A DNA stretch of 64,000 nucleotides. It comes from Leucaena leucocephala. Its lineage: Eukaryota; Streptophyta; Magnoliopsida; Fabales; Fabaceae. Position numbers and translations under genes: made by a program. Every line of letters starts with the position of its first letter. Position 1 is the first letter of the stretch. Shown here piece after piece: positions 24,530 through 37,039 of the stretch. The stretch spans positions 3,602,001-3,666,000 of the forward strand of contig CM073569.1 in the NCBI GenBank assembly GCA_037074615.1. The letters are read 5' to 3'. Below the pieces are notes generated by a model that had not been told where the DNA came from, did not search any database, and saw nothing but the letters and a program-made list of their open reading frames with translations.

Positions 24530-27500
24530 GTTTAGTTGATGTTTTTGCAGAGAAAATGGAGATGGAAAATGAGATGCAGAGAATACAAAGAGCAGAGAAT
24601 TGAAATGGAGAAGACGGCAAATTTAAGCCAACGAGTTTGTGTCAGAAGAAAATTATTTGATGCTGACGTGGATGTTGAAAAGTTCGTCTGTTTGATTCAT
24701 TTCATTAGAGCCCGTCCACGGCAAGTACCAGGAAGCCGAGCCATCTTGGCAAACGTCGTCGTTTTCTATGGTACTATTCTGCTCCACGTCGTCCACGACG
24801 ATACGCGGGAGCACAGGGTAATTTTTTTAAAAACAAAAAGATTTGCTGTTTGGATATAACTATTTTATTAAACTTTGTTCAATTCCCTAATATTTGGTGA
24901 AATTATATTTGATGATTGTTTTTGGGTTTTTTAATATTCTGATATGGATTAGTTTTTAGTTTTTTCAAGGAAAATGATTTATTATATGAAATTAATTTTT
25001 AATATGAGACTGAATTCTTGGAGTAAAAATATAGAAAATAATTTTATAATGTGCTTGCATAAGTTGTGCGTGTTACCCTAATTTACTCAAAATTTGTGGC
25101 TGCCGGGTGTAGATTAGATTTTTAATTTAGAAACGGGGGGGACACATTGTTTGACTTTCATATATAGATCTCGCTTTGTCAAAGAAGCTAGGAACTACCT
25201 TGGTCGGGTGCTCCTCTTATCTTTTAATTTTATAATGGGAAGGTTAAATTTTCTGCTGGCCTAAAAAGAGCAACATCTTTAGAAGAGAGGGAGAATCTTT
25301 TAAGTAACTAAAAATAAATATTTTTTTATTTTAAATATAAAAATTAGATATAAAATTATTTTAATTTTAAATATAAAATTTTAATCTATTTTATTTTATA
25401 ATATTATATATTTTCTTTAAATATATATGTGATTGCATATGTTAAGAGGTTTATAGTTATAGTGTAAATATATATGATTAAAAAAAATATTTTATAAAAA
25501 TAAATATATAATTATTATAAATAATTAATTAATTTAATTTTTTTTAAATTGATACTGGAGATAATAGTTAAAAAAAAAGCAAGAAAGTAAAGTAGTTGAA
25601 CAAGATAGTTCTCAATAAAAACAAAGTACAAAAAAGCTATGTTCGGCCATGGTGGGCTGCGACACGTGGAAGAAGCTTATAGGATCAAAAGCAAATCCTA
25701 CGGCGGTTTTGACATTGACAGATAACAACTCGCAAATGTTTTGACTTTATTTATATTTTTATAATATATATTAATTTTTATGTGAACATATTTAGTTTTA
25801 TTTCATATACTAATTAAGTATTTATGATATCAATTGTGTCAAAATCATAGATGAGAGGGGGGCATATTTTCAATGTCTTACAAAATCAAACTTCTTATTT
25901 TCTAAATTGTTGCTTAGCCGATTTGATATCTTCAGGGGAAAAGAGTTGTTTAAATAGACTTGTCATTTTTGGAAATTTATGGTTGATGAAGTTTGGTAAA
26001 GCTTGTCATTATGAAGAACAGGAGAATACAACAGAAATGAAATTAAACAAGTTGTAGTTATTTACTTATTTCTTTGAAAATAATTCCATTTTTATTCAAT
26101 CGTTTCATCCATTATTGGAAAATAAATAAATAATAGGATAAAATAATACAAAATATCCTGATCATATTTTTTTATGCGGCCAGTATCTTAATCTTATTTG
26201 TAGTACAATTTCACCCATGATCTTTTTAATTTAGTATAATTTTATTCATAATCTTATTTTTTAAATACTAAGAATTGTATCAAATTAAAAAAATTATAGA
26301 TAAAATTATACCACAAATAAAATTAAAATATTAGTCCTATATAAAAAATAAGGTCAGAATATTAAGTATTATTTTACCTTTAAAAAGTATTAATAGAAAC
26401 CAAGTGACTTGACTTGCATATCGAGTAATATAGTATCGACTTGTTACCTAATACGTGTATTAAGAAAGAAAGACCTTACACTTTTTTCATAATATATATT
26501 TTTTCATATATTTTCAATTTTCACAATATGAAATCACTGTTGATGCATCCCCAATCCATGACAAAAAAAAAACAATTTGAAGAGACGTGTTGATTTCAAA
26601 AACGAAGTTTTCGCATTAGCCTCCAGTACTATAAGGGTATAAATCAAAACGTATTTAGTTTTGGTGTCCTTCATGGTTGAATTTAGATACATTAAATTAT
26701 CTGTTCTTTCTAGTCTCTATAATATAAAGCATCATGTCTTACGTTTATACCCAGAACGTTCGATGGCAGTTGGGATAGGACGGTCAAACTAGGACTCTTG
26801 GCAACTTCACGTTTTAAAGTATATTTTTAATCTTTTTTTTTTTATAAATCCTGCGAGTCCTTTTCCAAAGAAGCTTCCGACCAAAAAAGGAACATCCTCA
26901 TCGGTTTTTACTCCAGAATCTTTAATTAGTTGGTTTGACATATATTTTATAAGTGATTAAAAATTTGAAATAGTCTTAATTTTTGTGATGATGTTGTATT
27001 ATCAGTATACCAAGGCGTATTACTTATTCCGCTGCCCGGAAGCAGTCCTTGCTAACGCAATGCTACATCATTATTTTGCTGACTTTTCTTATAACCCAAT
27101 AAAAATTAAATAATAATATACACTATATTATGTGTTTTCTTGTTAGGTTAAATGATTATTGATATTGTTGCTTTAAGTCCTGCGCTGATAATAAAAAATG
27201 GAACTGAATGCTCAAAATTAGGAACACATCAACTGGGTTTAAGGCATGAGTGAGATAAATTATAATTAATAATTTTTTAGTTCAGGTACCTTTTACGAGA
27301 AGATCACTGTCAAATCTCATAGAAGCAATTTTATAGCAAAGAGTTCTCAATGGAATCTAAAAGTAAAACTGCACAAAAGGCTAATTAAAAATTAAATTTT
27401 ATTGTCCAATAACTAAAATGGCATTTATTTATTTATTAAAAAAAATACCGGCCACCCTCGAAAAGGTTAGAAATTCTTCAAGATATTATTTGACACGTGT

Positions 27501-27640
27501 ACATCTTTCCCAACCCAACACTATACCTAAGAACAGCATTATACGTCCCCCACCCCCTTTTTAAGTTATGGCTTATTTAAAGACAAGAAAATTAAATTTA
27601 AATAATATGATAGCTATATATATAACCCGTATGGATTCAT
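24530..27640. other. Intergenic between metalloproteinase and unknown-function gene
   Basis: Just upstream of the metalloproteinase start lies a less AT-rich stretch (24650-24820) with an inverted ACGTCGTCCACGACGA block. Beyond it is AT-rich DNA with a palindromic MITE-like element at 26160-26350. No gene seen; the small frames at 25851-26057 and 27568-27834 have no support. Confidence 0.55.
26160..26350. mobile_element. Palindromic MITE-like element, copy 1
   Basis: An imperfect long palindrome with arms of about 75 bp. The left arm runs through AATCTTATTTGTAGTACAAT and CTTTTTAATTTAGTATAATT. The right arm contains the complementary AAATTAAAAAAATTATAGAT and ATTATACCACAAATAAAATT. The same sequence recurs at 48430-48640, which marks it as a dispersed element. 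Confidence 0.6.
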
Positions 27641-28587
27641 TTAACATTTTGAGGGCCTGTCATAAGTTGGGGGAAGGGAAGGGCAGTGTTCATTCATGTT
27701 GCTATAAGGCTCCAAAGTGTTGTAGCCAGGCAGCTCCATTCTATATTCACCTAGAATCTGGCAGAACGGCAGCTTGTCACTCTCACTGTTGCACCAACTT
27801 GGTAGTCGCGCTTGGTTATCCTCAAAAATCTTGAGCATATACGCGTCGCGAATCTGTAAATACCAACATAAAATGCATGACCAACTGATTGTAACTAGCC
27901 ATCATTCATTCACCCAGATCAACAAAACTATGAGGGATATCAACACTTACAGTGAACTCAGTTACTTGAATGGAGCTGGAAACGGGTCCGAATATTCCCG
28001 CCTCTTTATACATTGAGAGAATAAAGGCAACACAGGTTGTTGATTTTCCATCACTGTATACCCATTCATCTTGTTCAGGTATGGTAAGTAATTGATCGAA
28101 AGCTATCCCTCGCTTCTCAGTCTCAGCCAAAATTTCATGCAGAGCCAAACCCTGAATACATGAAAAAATGTGAGACCCTATCAACTACAACAGAATCAGC
28201 CATTTTATACTTTAGCAAACTAAACCCAAACAGGAGTTCTTGCCATCCCACTAAGTATAATTTCAGAGGTGAAGGGTGTTTAATTTGTAAATCCCTAGAA
28301 CTCAACCATACCAGTTGCATAGGGAAAGAAGTCAACCATTTAGCAGAGTTCTTCAAAGAAGGATTAATTTGCCCCAATATCTATAATTCATGTTGTCATC
28401 GCTCATCAACACCAATATTGTTGAATAACACTGTCTACACCAATATTTTCAATAACACTAAAACTTTTAGGGAGAAAAGTAACGAATATAAAGAGCATCC
28501 GGTATTCCTTGTAGTTTTGACTAAATATTTCTACATAAAATAAAAGAATTAAACAAAGACAGCAAGCGTATATGTCTTTGGGTGTGT

Positions 28588-28657
<70 letters not shown>

Positions 28658-31066
28658 TTATGGAACATCTAGATAGAAATGCAAAAACAAATAAATAAAT
28701 TAAATTAAATTTAAAAAATAATGGGTGCGGTAGATATACTACTTATCTAAATGGTTCAAACCCTGCTCTCTAATTCTCTATACATACCTCAGTCCCTAAC
28801 CGCTTATTTAAAGCTTCATTCCACATATTTGCAGCATAATCTGGTTGCACTCTAGTCCACATAGACATGACAGAAATTACCTGCATTGAGAACACATCAC
28901 TCATAAACGAACCCCATAGCATACTTATTAACTTATGTTATACATAACCCATAAGGGAAAAGATGAATACCAAGTGAGCATCAAGAGGTGGAGGATAGTT
29001 GTCGGCTACTGTGTCAATCCAACTAAATATCATGTTATGATAGCCATATGGCTTGCCTGACATACTCCGAGCATACTCCCATGCAGCAGTAGAGTTAAAT
29101 TTTGCACGCAACTCTGGATGCAGTGGAAGCAAGGCTATCTGGGGATTAGAATTATCTTTTAGAGCCAGTTCCCACCATTCATCCCATGGTATTACCACTA
29201 TTATTTCTTCACCCTACATAGAGGTAGACCATTTGAATATGAGAATCATTTTTATACTACACTTCAAAATCCAAAAAGAAACACACACACACAGCTGTGA
29301 TTTATGATTTCTCAATTTCTCATATTTTCAATCTGTACTACATAAAATCTTTTAATTAATATTCATGGAGTATAAGCCAAAATGGAATAGACTAAAACCT
29401 TTACATGATCTTAAAGATAATGACATATGACTTCAATTTCTACTAAGATAATTCTCAAAGGTTGTAATAAAATCATTAATATCTTAAAGTGGTGTATATA
29501 ACTATTATATACAAGCTAGCATACCTTTTCGTTCTCATGCCCTGATTCGCCAACCCATAAATTGCCCATTTCATCTTTTAAGCAAACCGCAGTATGACCA
29601 GCAAATGCACCAGTTACCCACTTTTCCAATGTCTCAAACCCTCCCCACCTGCCACGGATCTTAGACACAGCTAAGAAATCTCCTGAATGAACATCCGCAG
29701 GATTTATAGTAGCACGCCAAGGCTTACTGCGCTTCTCAAATGTAGCTCCCATGTGCTTCTTCAGGAAATCTAAGTTGGCTTTCTGACCCCACGCTGTGTT
29801 AGAGAATAGAGGTAAGACATCAATTAGGGATAGCATAGTTCCCAGCATCCCTGATGGCATAAGAAACACAGAAACCCCATGTTGCTTGACCTGCTCAATT
29901 CAATGAGGATGTTAGCCTTCAGTAACTAGTATACAATGTTCAAAATGAATCACAGAAAAGATTAGCAATTACATATTCCATCTCTGCAGGCTCTTCCCAC
30001 GAGTCAAATTTCAAGGCATGTTCTCGAGAAGAGAAGTAGTAATCCCATGTTATTCTGTAGGGTGTTGCAAACACATACAGATCCATACAGGTCCAGCTGT
30101 GAGCAGCAGATGTCTGTAGAAGGATAATAATTAATATTTCAGACCCAGAAAAGGACAAAAGAATGCAGCTGTAAATTATAACCATCACTGAAAAGAAAGG
30201 AGGGAGAGTAAGGATGAAACTTAATATAGAAGTATGAACCAATACGGAGAGCAACTACCATCCAAATCAGCTAGTATTATTCGATTGACTAAACCAATAA
30301 ATGGAAAGCTGTATGTTTACATTGAATTTCCAGATAAGGTATGCAGGCAGGTGATAGCAGTTATTGTCTCCAGCATCTGTCCGCAATGTATTCGGACGTA
30401 ATTCCAGTTCAATGGGACATGAATCAATCCGAATAAAACACATTATCAAGAAAAACAAGTAATATGCTAATATTGACCAGAATGAAGCTGCCCAACCATT
30501 CCCAATTTGGATATTTATGATGAACAAACAAGTCGTGCAAGATGATCAAACCATGAACTCAGTGCGTGAACAAAATAGTTCAGTTAATACTGAGAAACAC
30601 GCTACCTGATAGACACAGAGTTATCTTCTATTTTGCTTGACTACGAACTTAGACAATCCATCCTATCTAGATTGTACAGAGAAAACAGATATAGAATAGA
30701 ACCTTCAAGACATCCCAGTAAAGCAGGATAACAAACCTGGAGATAGAGAATGCCACCCCCCAAGCCTGGATCATCCCTATCCCCAGCGGTGAACTCCAGC
30801 TTAGCTTTATTTTCATAAAAGCACGCTCCTTTCCACTCAATCGATGAATTGTGGGGAGTCACAGACCCAACAAAATACGGAAGCAGATCCACGGCACTGT
30901 GGAAGTTATTAAGCACAGGCCACGAAATTCCACGAGGAAGAACTGGAAGCACATCGTTTACTCTAAAAGGAACCTTGAAAGCATAAGCAATAGACCAAGA
31001 CCCAAACCCTAGAATCCATAGCAGAACAAAACAAAGAGGAGGAGGAGGAGGAGAAAAGGCAGCCAT
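27641..31066 (-). CDS. Secreted protein of unknown function with probable permuted papain/NlpC-like fold
   Basis: Seven exons, all GT-AG and all phase 0: 31066-30737, 30113-29973, 29890-29525, 29213-28971, 28880-28788, 28151-27951 and 27853-27641, giving 528 residues. A signal peptide or anchor (residues 1-29, with a PPPPP run) precedes a conserved plant domain I recognise only as an uncharacterised family. Visible motifs are SWTCMDLYVFATPYRITWDY (about 116-135), SGD (227-229), AGHTAVCL with His256, a WVGESG strand, GKPYGYHN (332-339) and KSTTCVAF with Cys431. A His before a distant Cys, together with the G-x-P-Y-x-Y motif, resembles circularly permuted NlpC/P60-type (YiiX-like) cysteine peptidases or amidases. 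That fold and any activity are inference. The protein probably acts in the secretory pathway or apoplast. The exon structure is well supported by uninterrupted frame. Confidence 0.85.
28590..28654. repeat. Compound (TG)n(AG)n microsatellite in an intron
   Basis: About 18 TG units followed by about 14 AG units inside the intron between exons 5 and 6 of the unknown-function gene. Likely length-polymorphic and possibly slippage- or recombination-prone. Confidence 0.9.
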
Positions 31067-32142
31067 GAATAAGGGATTCTGGTTCTTGTTAAAAAGATTA
31101 AGATAAGCAAGGCGAGTAACTGGGATTTCCTGGAGATTCAGGGGTATTTACGGATTCAATCCATTAGGGCGTTTGGATTCCGAATCGGGACAGGGTACGT
31201 GCAGGGCCAAGAGGGTGACGACTGTGATCTGGAGAATTGGAATAGAATAGATAGGGAACTATTCTTCGTGGGGACCTTGTGTGGGACCACAGAGTTGCGT
31301 GGCGGTAATTACTAGATCCATGTGTCCGCTCCTTTCGGGCCAGAGAGTCCGTGTAGGCCTAAACCGCTTTCCTAAATATAAAACTAGAGTAACGAATTAA
31401 TATTTAAAATTTTTTATAAAAATATTTTTATTTAATATCAAATAATATTTTAAATATGATTAATTTTAATAAAATGATATACATGTTTAACATAAAAATC
31501 TACTCTCTCTCTCTTGCCAAAAGTACTCATATTGGCCGTATATCGTTGCTAGACTAATAAAAAGTGATGGCATTAAACCCCTTAAAATACTTTTAATACA
31601 GGGGGGCAGCGCGTTGTATTCCAGATTTATGTGTCCTCGTGGACGTAAATGCTAATATAAAACTCTTCACTATTTATTTTTTATATTTTTTTCTGTTATT
31701 CTCATCTATCTTTATTTTTTTTCAAAAAATAACTTAATCCTTATAACTGATAGTAAATATTTTTTTTTTGTCGCCTACCTAATTTACTAAAATTTTATTC
31801 CAACTATATTTAAATCTGATCGGTGTCATGTACCTGGCTGATGTAAATAATCATCAGCCCATTAAGAGAGCTGAACAATTGGGCCTAATGTACTTGAGTT
31901 CAATCTATTTTTGAATTATTTTCCTCCCATCCACCTCTGCATATATATGTTATGAGTATTGACGATTATCCTTTCTAGCCCCAAAAAAATAAAAATAAAG
32001 CTTTATTTATTTATTATTAAATATTGCCATGATAAACCTATTTACTCAATATTGCCAATCGCAGCAAATACTAATACATCTGTTTAATAATAGTACTTAA
32101 GCTACGGTATTACATTTTTATTTTTGCCCATGAGTCTAAAGT
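31067..32142. other. Intergenic: promoter side of the unknown-function gene and 3' flank of thionin-like gene 1
   Basis: Contains two GGCCCA/GGGCC-type elements upstream of the start at 31066 (near 31338 and 31887) and AT-rich DNA. No gene seen. Confidence 0.5.
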
Positions 32143-32875
32143 CTAAACACATCCATTCACGCATCCGTCCACACAGTTTGAGACCTGCTCTGCTTCTGCC
32201 AAAAAAAAAACAGTCAATAAGAAACCTATATACTCCCTCTTATCTTTAATATAAAATTCATTTCACTAATTTAGATAAATAAAAAAAATTAATAAAATTA
32301 ATTATTTATAATCATTGTACATTGATTTTAAATACTCTCTACTATTGTATGCATTAAAATTATCTTTTGATAGAGGCTTCTTAATATATATAAAATCATA
32401 TAAGGATACTTTAGAAGAAATATTGTAAAATTAGTAGACAAAATAAATTATGGCCTTATATTTATGATCAAAGTAAATTAATTATGACTGAATATAGTAT
32501 TATATTGATTTCATTTTACCATGCTAAATTTGGCGAAAAAATCCAAATTTATATAATAAAAGATCGAATTTAAAAGAAGAGAAGTAGTGAGTTACTTATG
32601 TCATGGGGAGTACTGATGGTGGCACAAGAAGATCGAGCACAAGGCAAAGCACAGTTATATCGGTTATCATCGGTTACTTTGGCATGTTGGTGAAGGCATT
32701 GAGCAATGCAGGCACCAGAGCAGAAGGCAATCCCAAGGGCTCTACCACTAGCAAGACACTGTGGCTCACAATCTTTGAAACATGTTAAGAATGACTCTGC
32801 TTCAGATTGGCATGCAATCACATGTAACACCAAAACCACAACTATTATTGAACTTATCATCTTCTTCCCCTCCAT
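32143..32875 (-). CDS. Thionin-like cysteine-rich secreted peptide, array gene 1
   Basis: Two exons: 32875-32596 (ends in codon phase 1) and 32195-32143, giving 110 residues; the second exon supplies the last 16. A signal peptide (about 1-27) is followed by 12 cysteines at 32, 36, 40; 52, 56, 60; 75, 79, 84; and 101, 105, 109, that is four CX3CX3C-like modules. Thionin-like proteins are small secreted plant peptides presumed to be antimicrobial or reproductive-tissue signals; the exact role here is unknown. Without splicing the frame would end eight residues after the donor and lose the last module. The spliced form is preferred because paralogue 3 has the same exon plan and cysteine spacing. 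A TATA box lies about 80 bp upstream. Unusual for a thionin is the cysteine-triplet repetition. Confidence 0.8.
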
Positions 32876-32950
32876 TTTCTTTTAATTTCTCTCTGTGTAT
32901 GGCTTTATGATGCAGAAGTTATTGTGATCTATTGACTCGTCCTATGATGG

Positions 32951-32960
32951 TTTATATAGG
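32951..32960 (-). promoter_or_regulatory. TATA box of thionin-like gene 1
   Basis: CCTATATAAA on the minus strand about 80 bp before the start codon. The surrounding block (plus strand ATGGTTTATATAGG) is shared with the other two array genes. Confidence 0.65.
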
Positions 32961-32999
32961 GTCACAAAGCATGCTACCCTTGAATTAATAAATCAGATT

Positions 33000-35089
33000 C
33001 TTCTAGGAAGATTTGAGGAGAGAGGGATTCTTGTCTTCTTTTTTAATTCATAAGGTATCTTTTATAAATTAATTAATTAATAATCCATATTGTGCTAGAG
33101 TGATAAGGAAAGAAAAATCCTGAGAAAATATCTAACTCATAAAATCATTTCCTCTTAGATTTTGATTTTTGACTTTTGTAATGTAAAAAAAAAATCGCAA
33201 ATTGTATTAAAACACAAGGGAAAGAAGAAAAAAACCTTGGACTTAGATCCCCTCAAAAGAAACTCACTTTATTTGAGATAAAAATACACTTTTCATTCTC
33301 TAATTTTATATAAGATTTCATATTAATCATATAATTTTTTTATAAAATATCTTTTCAATCCTCAAATTAAAATACCGTTAGTTTAGACTATTTAATTTTA
33401 ACTTTTTTTTTTTTATTTCAATAACGTTGCTTCTAATTGGGCACGAGTTTAGCGTCAGAGTTCATCAAATCCAAAAACTGTGGTTTGAATATTTATTTTG
33501 TACACGATAGTTTAATTCTATCTAGTATCTATTTTTTTATTTAGACATTTCATTAAATTTTAAATGTTTTTATTTTTTTTTTTTAAAATTTTAATATATC
33601 AATAATATTAATTATTTTTAATCCATATGAATTTAAGAAGAACTCTTAACTCGGGAATAATATTATGTTGAAATAACTACTCAAATTTGATCTCATAATG
33701 CTAAATATCTTATATGGAAAAAAAGTTGAGATGAACATATGGCTATAAAAAAAGCATAAAACAAAGAAAATTGAAAAAAAAACAGAGAGACACAGAAAAG
33801 CATAGAAAATAAAAATAGGAATTTTTTTATCTAGCGTCTAGGTATTTTTTTATACAATAGTTTAATTCTATCTACTTTTTTTATTTAGGCATTTCATTAA
33901 GTTTTAAATTATTCTAATTTTTTATTTTTAAAATTTTAATATCTAAATAATAGTAAAATTTATAATCCATATAAATTTAAGATGAACTTTTAAATTGTGA
34001 ATTATAATAGGTTGAAATAGCTACTCTGATAATATTGAAGATCACACAATTATATAAAACTTTGAGTCGAACGAATAGAGATAAAAAAAAAGTTATAGAA
34101 AATCAAAATTTTATGTTTTCCATGCCTGTAATGGGAGGGAAAAAATAAAAGAACAAAAGAAAATGCATTGCCATCGAAAGGCTGGATTTAACTACACAGA
34201 ACCGAGAGTAATTAACTTAATTAGGTGGCTGAGGATTTGAGTCCAATTTTTAACGAAAAGGATATTATTGATATATTTTTTTTAATTTTAGGAGTTATAA
34301 TAATTAGGTGAATTAATTTGAACTCTTAAAAAAAATGACTTAATCACTAAAAAAATTTTAAAAATTATAAATTTATTATAAATTTTTATATTATTATAAC
34401 TTATTATTAGTTCTTTAATTATTATTAATTTTTTTAAATAATTAAATTTTTTTATTTAAAATTTATAATAATTCTCCTAATAATTATGACTTATTTGGCA
34501 ACACATGACAAACCTACGCACTCTCACATTATGTTGGTAGAAGTTAAATTTGGACTAAATTCAAACTTAATTCCAAACAAACAGTTAATGACTTTCGGCA
34601 TTGGCCCCACTCCAAACAGTTTTGGAAGTGCCTTGAATTATTTTATATTTCGTGTAGTGTTTTTTTTTTTTTGGCCTCTAAAATATTAGGTCTTTTTTTA
34701 GTTACCTACTCACTTTATTAAAATTTTGCATTGATTATACGTGAATTTAATTTGTGTTGCGTACTTAGCTATAATGAATGAGTCTTCTAATAAAATTTTT
34801 TTATATACACCAAAATTTAAATTTAAGATCTCGTTTAAATGATACCGAATCGTTTATTATTTAGATTAATTCTGTTGATAAAAACATCGCGTCTGTTGAT
34901 TAGCCTAATTGCATGAAATGGAAGGACACCGCGAGTTTAATCCCATTTCAGATTGCTAGCGCACGTCGTTTAAATTTTTAAAGAAGTAAACTTTGCACCT
35001 CATTCATTCATTGCAAATCATGTGAAATGCTAATACATATAATCGCCTTCATTAATTAGATTATTAAATTCTCCGTCCTAGTTTAAATT
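33000..35089. other. Spacer between thionin-like genes 1 and 2
   Basis: Very AT-rich. It holds a direct repeat of about 200 bp at 33491-33692 and 33834-34035 (shared blocks: ATAGTTTAATTCTATCTA, ATTTCATTAA, AATCCATAT, GTTGAAATA). It also holds a palindrome-prone region near 34255-34490. No gene seen; the frame at 34486-34689 looks like chance. Confidence 0.5.
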
Positions 35090-35515
35090 CTAAACACATC
35101 CATTCATGCCTCTGTCTGAACGAAACTTGATCCACATCTGCAGAACAAAATCACAAATAGTGAATGAGAAATTAATATTTTACAAAATCTGAGTAAATGA
35201 AGAGAATGTCATGAATCCCACGTCAGGTCTCATTTATGATCATAAGTGCGAAATTATATATACCTAGGCTGGGTCGGGTTGTGATGTTGGATATTTGGCA
35301 TCTTGTGTGAGGGGTTGTTGACGTGCGGGTATGCACTGTTGAACGCAGATATCATGACATTTATCCACAGGAGTTCCATGTTTAACACAAGAACGCATGC
35401 ATTCCTCAAAACACTCGTGTGGTGATTTTGCTTCACATTCTGATGTTATCATCGCGACTTGCAACACCAAAAGCATCACCATCATTGAACTCATCACTTT
35501 CTTCATCCCCTCCAT
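35090..35515 (-). CDS. Thionin-like peptide, array gene 2, C-terminally truncated
   Basis: Translated part is 35515-35264, 83 residues: signal peptide (about 1-27), then six cysteines at 35, 39, 43 and 53, 57, 61, that is only the first two CX3CX3C modules. The frame ends in TAG immediately before GTATAT, at the position of the exon-1 donor in paralogues 1 and 3. An eroded second-exon remnant (35147-35090) still ends like paralogue 1 (ATGAATGGATGTGTTTAG) but is about 5 nt shorter and lacks two of the three cysteines. The gene may still make a short secreted peptide, or may be on the way to a pseudogene. A TATA box is retained about 90 bp upstream of the start. Confidence 0.65.
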
Positions 35516-35600
35516 TTCTTTCTTCTCTATTGTTTCTCTCTATCTCTTTTATGTATATAGAAGATCTTTTGATTTGATATCTTGTCTCATCACAGAATGA

Positions 35601-35610
35601 TTTATATAGG
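35601..35610 (-). promoter_or_regulatory. TATA box of thionin-like gene 2
   Basis: CCTATATAAA on the minus strand about 90 bp before the start codon; plus-strand context GAATGATTTATATAGG matches the other two array genes. Confidence 0.65.
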
Positions 35611-35699
35611 CTATAGGCTCTGCTATGGTAGACCTGTAGGGAAATTATTTTAATAGATGAGATTCTCTAAGCAATATTTTATAGGGGAGATGAATTTAT

Positions 35700-37000
35700 T
35701 TATTACATTCATTCTATTCATTCATGACACAAATCAAGTCAAACCCTGACACATTTAATTGCATTTATTATTTTAGATTATTATTACATATAATCCTTGG
35801 TGGTTGTCAATAAGGTTCTTTTTATCTAATGATGATATTGATATTCAATAAAATAGTGTCTAAAATCAAGACTTTAATTGATCTTATTAGCCGAGAGATA
35901 ATTTTTAACTTAAATTTCAAAAATTTACGAAGAATAAAATAAGTTGACCAAGAATTTACTTTTGTACCTATTATAATTTTATTTTATTTAATTTAAGTGT
36001 TTTATAAGTTAAATATTACTCGAAGACCCAGTTCGTCTTCTTGAATGTCTACTGATACAATGAAGGCGCCGCTCACTGTCTCTTCTCCTATTCCACTACC
36101 AGCTCCGGTGAAGGAAGCTCAATTCAGTCTTACTTTTTTTTTTTTTTTATGTAAAATGCACGTGGAGTTGAGTTGGAAGCCAACTCAGTGCTGAATCATG
36201 ACGAATCATGAATAATAAGTTATAGAATAGCTATTTCACATAAAAAGAGGGGGTAAATTAGATGATTTTAAAAAATTTAAAAATTTTAAATAAAATTAAA
36301 ATATCAAGATTAGAATAATATCACTAATTATAGAAAGATGAAAGAGGCAGATAAATGAGAAATTGAATACCAACAATTTATATTAGTTTAGCCTAATTAT
36401 TTGGCCTACTTCTTGTCCTTAAAACTTTTCTAAGTGTGAACCTTTTATATTAGTAGGACTCTTGACGTCTCAATATATCAATGTGAGAACCTTCATTCCC
36501 CCTTATAACACATAAGGTAATATCCTACTCAAAAGACTCACTCTTAAAAATTTCAATAATTAAAAAGAAGTTTTACAAATATATCTCATCTAGAGAAATT
36601 GTTATAATCACTGAAGTAAAAACTCTCCTAATTTCTCTTTCAAATAATATAAAAATTTTTGTTCAGAGAATGATAAATAGAGTGAAACAGAGACACTATT
36701 AATAATTAATATTATTTATGATCTTAATGCATTGTTGAGCATCTCTCTTTTTCTCTTGTTAATCTTTTTTTCTTCCGTACATTGTTAGCTTTTTCTCTTC
36801 GACTTCTTCTTTAATAATTGAGTTCTTCATAAATCTGTTCAATAGCCATTGGAGAATATATATGTTATTACTAACGTATGCATTCTGATAGATTTTACTT
36901 TTTATGTCCTTCTTCGTTTGATATTCTTTATGTTTAAAAATGATCTAAAAATATGCTTAAAAAAAGATATATTAACAACATAAGCATATAGCAATTATTT
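35700..37000. other. Spacer between thionin-like genes 2 and 3, proximal part
   Basis: AT-rich with a small stem (GAGTTGGAAGCCAACTC near 36165) and a less biased stretch (36360-36860) that reads like degraded transposon DNA. No protein domain is visible and no gene is supported. Confidence 0.45.
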
Positions 37001-37039
37001 TTAAATAATTTAGATTGAACATCAAGTTATGTGAAAATG

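Noticed and set aside
30267..30527. Extra exon of the unknown-function gene between exons 1 and 2
   Set aside because: Exons 1 and 2 join in frame directly and the family motif order is uninterrupted, so the 86-codon frame there is intronic.
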